Of a stretch of 64,000 nt of DNA, positions 57,529 through 64,000 are shown piece by piece; position 1 is the first letter of the stretch, and every line of letters starts with the position of its first letter. The stretch comes from an uncultured Polaribacter sp. (GTDB lineage: Bacteria; Bacteroidota; Bacteroidia; Flavobacteriales; Flavobacteriaceae). The position numbers and the translations under genes are program-made. The stretch is taken from the NCBI GenBank assembly GCA_947497755.1, contig CANMHT010000002.1, forward strand, positions 186,001 to 250,000. Reading direction: 5' to 3'. The notes below the pieces were generated by a model. That model did not search any database and was not told where the DNA came from. It saw nothing but the letters and a program-made list of their open reading frames with translations.

Positions 57529-60495
57529 TTATTTTCTAATGAAACGTTTGGTAATTATACCTTTAGTAGTAGTAATTTTAATAAAGTAAGTTGAAGGAAG
57601 AAGGTTTTCAATAGAGAAAGTTGTCTCTTTTGTTACCAGAATCATTTGTCCAATAGTATTGTAAATTTCACCTTTTATAAAACCGATATCCGAGCTAAGT
57701 TTAATGTTTAGTTTAGCTTTTCCAGGATTGGGATAAATAGATACATGTTTAGTGTTAATAAAATTATCTATAGAAAGTACTTCTCCAACTTGCTGATGGT
57801 TTGATTTTATCTGAGTAGTATTAATTGATTTTAACTTTTCAGATTTGTTTAAACAATTATTAGCTTGTAAAGAAATGTAATATTCATAATGATTGTTAGC
57901 AAGGTCTGCAGTTGTATCATTGTATGAATTACTATTTGAAGATACTGAAGCTATCATTTGAAACCCTTCTTTATTTTTATTTCTAAAAATTGTATAAGTA
58001 CTAAAATTTATTCCTTTGTAGTGAGACCAATTTAAATTTACCGTTTCATCAACAGCAATACTACTTTGTAACAATATTGTTTCATGTAAATTAGAGTTGC
58101 TAGATGTATTACCACAGTTGTCTATTGACCTTACTTTATATCTGTATGATTGAGATAAATTATTTGCTGTATCATCCAAAAAAGAATTCTCAGTAGATTT
58201 AACTGTACCAATGGATGTGTAAACATTGGCGATATTACTTTCTCTTAAAATTTCATAAAAGGCAACGTTGTAATTCCCTTGATTATTAAAATAGATTCTA
58301 TTTTTTGTTATTTCAGAATCATCACTTGAAACACGACAAATACTTAAATCACTATATTGAGGAATTAAAGAAATTTCAAAGCTTTGTTTATACGTGTAAT
58401 TGTTATCTGATAAGGATAGGTTATAAGTTCCGTTTGGTAAGTTTGTTAAATTAGGACTATTTTCTTGACCAGAAGGTATTAAACCTCCATTGCTACTTGT
58501 CCAATTATAAGTAATTGTTCCTTCAGATTGATTAACACTAGTAATGCTTATTTTTCCTGAACCTGAATTCCCAGAGCAATAAGAATTAGAGGTTTCAGAA
58601 GTGATATTAATATCATTTATGTTAAGAACATTTATTGTAAAAGCTTTTTCGAAAGATTGATCGTTTTCATCAGTTGTCTTTAAACGAATTGATAATGTTT
58701 GTTGTGTTTCATAGTCAAAAGAAGTGTTTGAGTAAAGAAACCTGCCATTTTTTATGGTAAAATTAGAATTATTATCATCTCCACTTCCGTTTGTAAATTC
58801 AAACGAATGACTATCAGAAGGTAAGTCTAAATCGATCGCAGTTAATTTTCCAATGTAACTTTGATATAAGTTTTCATGAAGATAATGTTTAGATAATTTG
58901 ATATCAGTAGGAGAGTTGTCATTTATAGGATTTATAGTAATTTCTACAAAAGTAACATTACTATCTTTATCTCCATCATTAGTTTTATATCTAAAGGTAT
59001 CATAAATAGTATCAGAACCATCATGTTCGTAAGAAAATGTCCCATCTGGATTTAATGTAATAGAGCCATTTGTTGGGCTAGTAACAAGAATACAGGTTAA
59101 GGAATTATTTTCAATATCAGTGTCATTATGTAATAAACTAGTTTGATTGTTAGATAATACTGATATAGTGCCTCCTTCATCAACTTTTATGAAATCACTA
59201 TTGGCAATAGGAGCATCATTAACTGGCTTAACAGTAATAGATATTGTTGCTGGGGCGCTGGTATATCTACCATCGTTAGCAGTTACAGTAAAACTATCTG
59301 AACCACTGAAATTTAATGAAGGAATATAGGTTACTATATTGTTTGCTATAGATAAACTTCCTTTAGAAGGATTTGATGCTGTTGCGTATGTTATTTGATT
59401 GCTGTCAGGATCAATAGCATTAAGTTCTATTTTTGTAATTGTGTCTTCAAAAGTTGTTACAGATTTATCGGCTAAAGTTGGTGGGATGTCTGAGGTAGAA
59501 TCTGGACAATCAGATGATATAGGAGTAAATGTAACCAAACCTAAATTAATATCATCTTTACCATGAAAAATTTTACTTTCAATTTCATTAATATCCTCAG
59601 TGCCCCAACAATTATTTGAAAAATTAGCACTTTTTGATGATTTGTTTTCTATATTATATGTTGAATTATTGCTAATAGTATTATTAGAAACAATTACATC
59701 ATGGGTACCAAAACCTAGTACTCTAATTCCAATAGTATTATTTTTGATTGTGTTAGCAGTTACATGAGACTTGAATGAGTCACTTGTGAAACTATGTTCT
59801 AAACCTATGTTATTGGATAAAATTGTGGAGTTTTTTATTGTAGTTAAAGTACATGCGAGTCCTTTTTCAGTATTATTTTCAAATAAGCAAGATTCTACCT
59901 TGCTCTCAGTTATTTCTGCACCTATTCTGTTATTCTTAAATTCACAGTTTTTTAAGTTTACTTCATCATGGTAATTTGCAATTCCTTTATCATTATTTAA
60001 GAACTTAGTAGATTCAATAAATACAGCCCATTGAGGGCGGCCTGAATCTACTTTAATTGCATTATTGTTGAATTGAAATATTGAGTTCTTGATGCTGCTA
60101 GAAGTTACATAATTGTATTTTAGTGCATTATTAGCATATTCTATTTTAACATAATCAAAAGTAAATGTTCCTTTAATATCAATATTAATTTCTTGCCAAG
60201 ATCCTTTTTGTGGATTTGGATTATTAGAAGTGAAAACTATATTTTTAGTGTCACTTCCAGCCGCAATAATTGAGCCTTTGATGCGTAATTCAACATTGTC
60301 ATCAAATTTTACAACAACACCAGGTTCAATAGTCAGTGAGTAGTTTTCAAAAACGACAGTGTTTCCAGTAACAATATAAGGGCTATTTTCTAAACTCCAA
60401 GTTGTATTTGAAGTTATAGCGCCTGAAACATTAGTTTGTGATAGGGTAATTGTTGATATTAATAGAAATAATATCAAAAAGATTGAATTTTTCAT
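57529..60495 (-). CDS. Large secreted beta-helix, Ig-like and SprB-repeat protein with T9SS sorting domain
   Basis: 988 residues. Signal peptide (MKNSIFLILFLLISTITLSQ). Parallel beta-helix at about 30-330 (many Asn-rich coils), then Ig-like/tandem-95 repeats (about 335-430: TFEDTITKIELNAIDPDSNQ; about 430-530), a cadherin-like module (about 535-640) and a SprB-like repeat (about 645-715: YCSGNSGSGKISITSVNQS). After a fibronectin-like stretch, a C-terminal T9SS domain (about 905-988: HVSIYPNPGKAKLNIKLSS and FIKITTTKGIITKRFIRK) follows. A surface adhesion or binding role is likely. It lies just downstream of the frameshifted remnant. Confidence 0.88.
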   Translation of the reverse strand: MKNSIFLILFLLISTITLSQTNVSGAITSNTTWSLENSPYIVTGNTVVFENYSLTIEPGVVVKFDDNVELRIKGSIIAAGSDTKNIVFTSNNPNPQKGSWQEINIDIKGTFTFDYVKIEYANNALKYNYVTSSSIKNSIFQFNNNAIKVDSGRPQWAVFIESTKFLNNDKGIANYHDEVNLKNCEFKNNRIGAEITESKVESCLFENNTEKGLACTLTTIKNSTILSNNIGLEHSFTSDSFKSHVTANTIKNNTIGIRVLGFGTHDVIVSNNTISNNSTYNIENKSSKSANFSNNCWGTEDINEIESKIFHGKDDINLGLVTFTPISSDCPDSTSDIPPTLADKSVTTFEDTITKIELNAIDPDSNQITYATASNPSKGSLSIANNIVTYIPSLNFSGSDSFTVTANDGRYTSAPATISITVKPVNDAPIANSDFIKVDEGGTISVLSNNQTSLLHNDTDIENNSLTCILVTSPTNGSITLNPDGTFSYEHDGSDTIYDTFRYKTNDGDKDSNVTFVEITINPINDNSPTDIKLSKHYLHENLYQSYIGKLTAIDLDLPSDSHSFEFTNGSGDDNNSNFTIKNGRFLYSNTSFDYETQQTLSIRLKTTDENDQSFEKAFTINVLNINDINITSETSNSYCSGNSGSGKISITSVNQSEGTITYNWTSSNGGLIPSGQENSPNLTNLPNGTYNLSLSDNNYTYKQSFEISLIPQYSDLSICRVSSDDSEITKNRIYFNNQGNYNVAFYEILRESNIANVYTSIGTVKSTENSFLDDTANNLSQSYRYKVRSIDNCGNTSSNSNLHETILLQSSIAVDETVNLNWSHYKGINFSTYTIFRNKNKEGFQMIASVSSNSNSYNDTTADLANNHYEYYISLQANNCLNKSEKLKSINTTQIKSNHQQVGEVLSIDNFINTKHVSIYPNPGKAKLNIKLSSDIGFIKGEIYNTIGQMILVTKETTFSIENLLPSTYFIKITTTKGIITKRFIRK

Positions 60496-60613
60496 AACTT
60501 AATTTTTAGCAGCCACAAACATAAGGATTTTTCTTATTTAAAAAAAGATTATGATTTTTAGAGATGAATTTTTTTAATAAATAACAGAGTATATTAGTGT
60601 TTTTATAGATAGA

Positions 60614-61357
60614 TTAATTCTCTCTAACTATATAGTTTTTAAGTTTGGTTATTGTAAAGCCTCTTTTTTCTAAGTTCTTAGAAACAACTTCCCAATGTTT
60701 ATTACCATAAAGAACTACGATTTTATTTTGTTTAGCATGTAGTATTTTTTTAATTAAATACCTATTTCTAAATGTTTGTAATAAAGCATATCGACTGTGT
60801 GATTGAATAGCTTGGCAATTGTATTTTTCGAGTAAACCTGTTTGATAATCACAGTTATTTAAAAGGATGGTGCCGTATTTTTTTTCGTATTCTTTAATAA
60901 GGTCATTTATATACATATCTGCATTAATATCTCCTGCTTTTAAACCTGTGTTTTTGGCTGTTTGACTAATGTAATTACTATTTTTAATATAGTCAGGTAT
61001 CGAAGAATTGTTGTCGTCTTTATAAGATGAAAGATGATAGCCAAGAATACGACGCATTTTTCGATTTAAAGTGTCTAAAGTTGCTTTGTTTGTTTTCGGT
61101 TTGTAGTTTACGCTTTCAAAAAAAACAACAAAGTTTTCTTTTCGAAGTGAGTCAATGTGTTTTTTTACACTTTCATAATATGATACTTTTCCGATATGCC
61201 AAACCGGAATAAACACCACAGTTTTGTCTTGATTTTCTAATACACTTACCTTATTATCCACAGAGTTTTTCATTGCCATTTTTAGGAGTATCGATTTACA
61301 AGAAGAAAAGCTGGCTAAAACAAGAACTAAAGCAAATGCTAATGTAATTTTTTTCAT
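60614..61357 (-). CDS. Lipoprotein, possibly TraB/TIKI-like
   Basis: 247 residues. Lipobox FSSC. Features recall TraB/GumN-type metalloprotease-like proteins: VVFIPVWHIGKVSYYESVKKHIDSL near the start, a glutamate in VVFFESVNY, and NKIVVLYGNKHWEVVSKNL near the end (normally VGAGHL...). The similarity is weak and the expected GxxH motif is not intact, so the family is only suggested. Confidence 0.5.
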   Translation of the reverse strand: MKKITLAFALVLVLASFSSCKSILLKMAMKNSVDNKVSVLENQDKTVVFIPVWHIGKVSYYESVKKHIDSLRKENFVVFFESVNYKPKTNKATLDTLNRKMRRILGYHLSSYKDDNNSSIPDYIKNSNYISQTAKNTGLKAGDINADMYINDLIKEYEKKYGTILLNNCDYQTGLLEKYNCQAIQSHSRYALLQTFRNRYLIKKILHAKQNKIVVLYGNKHWEVVSKNLEKRGFTITKLKNYIVREN

Positions 61358-61435
61358 AAAGGTGAAATCTTTTGGTGAAGACTTACCAAAAATAATACCA
61401 AATTGTTTAGTGTGTAGTTATAGTATTTTGGACAG

Positions 61436-61777
61436 TTATTTTTTGATTAAACCATATTTTTCTAAAGCGTCAGTCCAGATAAAATCTTTATTTAGGAATA
61501 TGAGTTTTTTCACCAATTCAGCTATTACTTCTTGATTTAGGTTATCTTGTTTTATCTGTTTTAAGAATTCTTGAGAATCTTTAAGGTTTAATTTTTTTGA
61601 TTGCTTCTCAATATCACAACAGCCAAAACCATCAAAAGATATTCTAATCAGGGATATTTCGTTGCTTGCTGAAGAATTAAAGTCTATAAAAACGGAACTG
61701 TCGTGGTAACACAAATAATAATCTGCTTTTCGGTCTGCTGGCATCGTTGTTCTATGAAAGTCAAAAATTTTCTTCAT
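61436..61777 (-). CDS. Hypothetical protein
   Basis: 113 residues without signal peptide or membrane helix. Alternating beta/alpha pattern (SVFIDFNSS, ISLIRISFDGFGCCDIEKQSK, then three helices to the end). A CC pair (GFGCCD) might bind metal or form disulfides. No family recognised. Confidence 0.5.
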   Translation of the reverse strand: MKKIFDFHRTTMPADRKADYYLCYHDSSVFIDFNSSASNEISLIRISFDGFGCCDIEKQSKKLNLKDSQEFLKQIKQDNLNQEVIAELVKKLIFLNKDFIWTDALEKYGLIKK

Positions 61778-61820
61778 TTTTTATCATTGCTCATTTTCAA
61801 TTAATGTAATTGAATATACT

Positions 61821-62516
61821 TTATTTTTTTGAATCACTAGCGTTGTTATTATAACGAAAACGTGTAAAACCACTACCTGGACAAAAAGTATAAATATTGT
61901 CTTGGTTTCGTTTTTTACCTTCTCCAATCACCCAACGAAAAGTAAGGCAGTGATTGGGACCGTTAAGTTCAATAATTTCAATCCTAGTTGGTCTTCGAGA
62001 TGGATAGGTGCGTATTTCCCCTTCTTTCCAATAACCTAAAGGAAATTTACTTCCCAATCCATCGTAAGTTCTAGTACCCCATTTTTTTCTTTTGTCATAA
62101 ATTCTTACCAACCCATCTTTAGAATTATTAATAGTAAAATGAGACTCTATAGGTTCTCCACGTATCATCATTACTCTACGATAATAAGGAATTTGATCTC
62201 CAGTCCATTTTATTTTTGTGTTATTTTCTTCAGTTTTAAATGGGCCAGTAATGTAGATGTTATCACAGGCTTTTTTTCTTTTTCCATGTACGGTAACGCA
62301 ACTCGTTGTACTAGCTTTTTCTAGTGATAATTCATGTTTTCCATCCCAAGTTGCTCCAGTGAAAAGCTCAACAGGAATAAACCTCTTTTTTGTGGTGCTA
62401 TCATAAGCTTTTGCCCAATGGTTTTTTTCTTTAGTGGTTAATACGGTATTGTCTTTACTACTTTGCCCGAATGACAATGTACTGATGCATAATAAAAATA
62501 GGGTCAATAATCTCAT
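61821..62516 (-). CDS. Exported hypothetical protein
   Basis: 231 residues from the ATG at 62516 (a TTG five codons earlier is possible). Signal peptide (MRLLTLFLLCISTLSFG). The mature part is rich in Trp, Lys and charged beta segments (TGATWDGKHEL, CVTVHGKRKKACDNIYITG, WGTRTYDGLGSKFPLGYWKEGEIRTYPSRRPTRIEI). Several Cys suggest disulfides. I do not recognise the family. It lies downstream of the DoxX gene in the same direction. Confidence 0.55.
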   Translation of the reverse strand: MRLLTLFLLCISTLSFGQSSKDNTVLTTKEKNHWAKAYDSTTKKRFIPVELFTGATWDGKHELSLEKASTTSCVTVHGKRKKACDNIYITGPFKTEENNTKIKWTGDQIPYYRRVMMIRGEPIESHFTINNSKDGLVRIYDKRKKWGTRTYDGLGSKFPLGYWKEGEIRTYPSRRPTRIEIIELNGPNHCLTFRWVIGEGKKRNQDNIYTFCPGSGFTRFRYNNNASDSKK

Positions 62517-62664
62517 TTTATACTTTTTCAAATTAAAAGCACAATAGTAAAAATGAAATAGTTCTAAATAAAAAGAGATGTCATCAATTGTAGAATAATT
62601 GGAGTGAACGGATTATAGTTTACCTTATTTTCTCAATGATTATTGACTTTATATTGTAAACCAA

Positions 62665-62692
62665 TACTCAATCCCTAAAAAAGGATTGAGTA
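62665..62692 (-). terminator. Possible terminator downstream of the DoxX gene
   Basis: TACTCAATCC and GGATTGAGTA form a 10-bp stem with an 8-nt loop, 10 bp past the DoxX stop. The usual U-run is not clear on the minus strand, so it might be an attenuation or processing hairpin. Confidence 0.45.
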
Positions 62693-62701
62693 AAAAGGGA
62701 G

Positions 62702-63136
62702 TTATTGTTTATGATTAAATAATAAGTTGTCTAAAGAAAAGTAGCCTCCACCACTTATTAACAAGCTGATGTAACTAATTAAATAAATAAAACTTTTTTC
62801 CTGAAAAATAAAGCCTTTACCTCCATTAATCATCAAAGTAGCTACGAGCATTGTTATAATTAATGGGATACAGCTCCATCTTGTAAACAATCCAATAATT
62901 AGAAATAAAGAACAAAAGAATTCGGCAAATATTACCAAACTTAAGCTAATAGCTGGTCCTAAATTTAGAGGATCTGCAAACTCTGTGTTAATTGCATTGA
63001 AATTAACAAGTCGTGGATATCCATGGAGGTAAAACATTGGAAATGAAATACCAATTCTTAATATTAATAACCCAATATCAATAGATTTACTCTGGGTTAT
63101 ATTTGTGTTTTTTTTGATATAAGAGAATAGTTTCAT
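62702..63136 (-). CDS. DoxX family membrane protein
   Basis: 144 residues, four predicted helices. The DoxX pattern is visible: IDIGLLILRIGISFPMFYLHGYPRL, FNAINTEFADPLNLGPAISLSLVIFAEFFCSLFLIIGLFTRW, then LIITMLVATLMINGGKGF and the C-terminal helix YISLLISGGGYFSLDN. DoxX-type proteins are membrane partners of oxidoreductases, sometimes of thiosulfate:quinone oxidoreductase. It lies 4 bp after an intradiol-dioxygenase-like gene, so the pair is co-transcribed. Confidence 0.85.
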   Translation of the reverse strand: MKLFSYIKKNTNITQSKSIDIGLLILRIGISFPMFYLHGYPRLVNFNAINTEFADPLNLGPAISLSLVIFAEFFCSLFLIIGLFTRWSCIPLIITMLVATLMINGGKGFIFQEKSFIYLISYISLLISGGGYFSLDNLLFNHKQ

Positions 63137-63140
63137 TTTT

Positions 63141-63749
63141 TTAGTTTTTAAATTTTTGAAGTAAAATATCTCTCTTACCTCTTAAAACATTGTTTTTGTC
63201 TTTAGTTAATGTTGTAATATTAGAAAAGCCACCATCTCTCTCTATTTTATTTTTATCTATTCTTGGGTCGTCAGAAAACCATAATCCAGTTAACCAATAT
63301 TCAGGATAATTAGGAGCCTCAATATTATAATGAATATGAGCAGGCCCAGGATTTTGACTATTATATGGAGCAGGGCGGATGGTTTCAAATTCGTATTTCC
63401 CATTAGCATTTGTTTTCATCCAGCCTCTTAAATATCCGTGGTATTTACCATTGCCTTTTTCATTTCCTCTTTTTGGGTAGATTCCTTTATTGTTTGTATG
63501 ATGTATATATATGATAACATCTTTTGCTGGAGTTTTACCATCAGGTAAATAAACTGTTCCAGAAATAATAAGTTTTTCTCCTGGTTCAGGTTTTGGAGAG
63601 ATTACGGTTCTCCAAGAAACGTTTTTAGGAGCTTCGAAAGTTCCACACCAACTAGGTTTTTTTTTGCTTGATTGAGAACAAGCATTAAAAGATAGTAATA
63701 AGGCTATAGCAGATAACAATACTACTGTAGGTTGTTTTTTGTAAATCAT
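63141..63749 (-). CDS. Intradiol-ring-cleavage-dioxygenase-like lipoprotein
   Basis: 202 residues. Lipobox FNAC. Domain of the Dioxygenase_C (protocatechuate 3,4-dioxygenase) fold: ISGTVYLPDGKTPAKDVIIYIHHTNNKGIYP (with Tyr), GYLRGWMKTNANGKYEFETIRPAPY (second Tyr), then PGPAHIHYNIEAP (His pair) and SDDPRI. All four non-haem Fe(III) ligand candidates (two Tyr, two His) are present, so aromatic-ring cleavage or a related oxidation outside the cytoplasm is possible. It is exported and lipid-anchored, unlike classical intradiol dioxygenases. Confidence 0.85.
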   Translation of the reverse strand: MIYKKQPTVVLLSAIALLLSFNACSQSSKKKPSWCGTFEAPKNVSWRTVISPKPEPGEKLIISGTVYLPDGKTPAKDVIIYIHHTNNKGIYPKRGNEKGNGKYHGYLRGWMKTNANGKYEFETIRPAPYNSQNPGPAHIHYNIEAPNYPEYWLTGLWFSDDPRIDKNKIERDGGFSNITTLTKDKNNVLRGKRDILLQKFKN

Positions 63750-63831
63750 GGTAATAAATTTTAATCACTTCAAAAGTCAAAAAAATCTAATGTTCCAAAA
63801 GGGTTGTTTCCTGTTAATAAGCTAACAAGAG

Positions 63832-64000
63832 TTATTCTAATGCTAAGTGGTTGAGTAGTGTTTCCCAATTTTGACGATAATGCCTACTAAATCGAATAGT
63901 TTGTCCATTAGTAGTTATACCGTCATAATCACCATTTTTACGAGATTTTAATTCTGTTATATGGTTTTTATTGATAATTACAGAACGATGAACTCTAATA
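63832..64000 (-). CDS. LytTR-domain response regulator (C-terminal part, cut by the window edge)
   Basis: 56 codons to the stop. IRVHRSVIINKNHITELKSRKNGDYDG and the end TIRFSRHYRQNWETLLNHLALE are the last two-thirds of a LytTR DNA-binding domain. It reads leftward toward the dioxygenase gene. The receiver domain lies beyond the window. Confidence 0.8.
   Translation of the reverse strand, partial: IRVHRSVIINKNHITELKSRKNGDYDGITTNGQTIRFSRHYRQNWETLLNHLALE

Noticed and set aside
1..64000. tRNA, rRNA, CRISPR arrays, integrases or transposases
   Set aside because: I looked through the gaps for these and saw none; all repeats found are hairpins or the 67-bp tandem repeat. A tRNAscan and CRISPR search was not possible here.

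Overview
The window is AT-rich chromosomal DNA from a member of the Bacteroidota, almost certainly family Flavobacteriaceae. The evidence is promoters of the TAnnTTTG type, proteins ending in type IX secretion (T9SS) sorting domains, a CarboxypepD_reg-like/OMP_b-brl_3 receptor, a DUF5916 outer-membrane protein, an exbB-x-exbD-exbD cluster, LytS/LytR regulators and many SPII lipoproteins. The genus cannot be fixed from the sequence alone. I see no tRNA, rRNA, CRISPR array, prophage or insertion sequence.

Layout. 1-4.4 kb: housekeeping (partial ftsX, methylmalonyl-CoA epimerase, rbfA, a LolC/E-type permease, dusB) and a Crp/Fnr regulator. 4.4-13.7 kb: an accessory block. It holds a leftward operon of redox/envelope proteins (two lipoproteins, a mono-haem cytochrome c lipoprotein, YceI, an OB-fold membrane protein and a DUF5777 barrel) and rightward genes for tiny Trp-rich membrane proteins, an outer-membrane protein, an ATPase-less ABC membrane protein, a sterol-desaturase-type hydroxylase, a tandem VOC protein and a B12-binding radical SAM enzyme. 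Five palindromes of the form TTGA-N6-TCAA (Fnr/Crp-type boxes) lie in this block. Four promoters place the box centre exactly 33.5 nt from the TTTG of the -7 element, so the block reads as one Fnr-like regulon, probably answering low oxygen or nitric oxide.

13.7-24.4 kb: M28 peptidase, TolB-like lipoprotein with a 67-bp tandem repeat at its 3' end, lepA, an operon of outer-membrane receptor, CPBP protease and LytS/LytR, and a type I asparaginase with an altered active-site motif. 24.6-42.6 kb: the ExbB/ExbD proton channel, rpoN, asnS, an MMPL exporter and the translation block frr-pyrH, tsf-rpsB and rpsI-rplM, then a DUF5916 protein and a RluA-type pseudouridine synthase.

42.6-64 kb: mostly leftward accessory genes. 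They include two neighbouring 2-oxoglutarate/cupin oxygenases, an alpha/beta hydrolase lipoprotein, a PrcB-like lipoprotein, an exported amine oxidase, a small membrane protein resembling the last helices of cytochrome oxidase subunit I, a HAD phosphatase, a DUF2268 metalloprotease, a quinone-reductase/Crp pair, two T9SS-secreted beta-helix proteins flanking a frameshifted DUF1566 remnant, and at the right edge an intradiol-dioxygenase-like lipoprotein, DoxX and the end of a LytTR regulator.

The most novel material is the Fnr-box cluster with its family of tiny Trp-rich membrane proteins, and the COX1-like mini protein.
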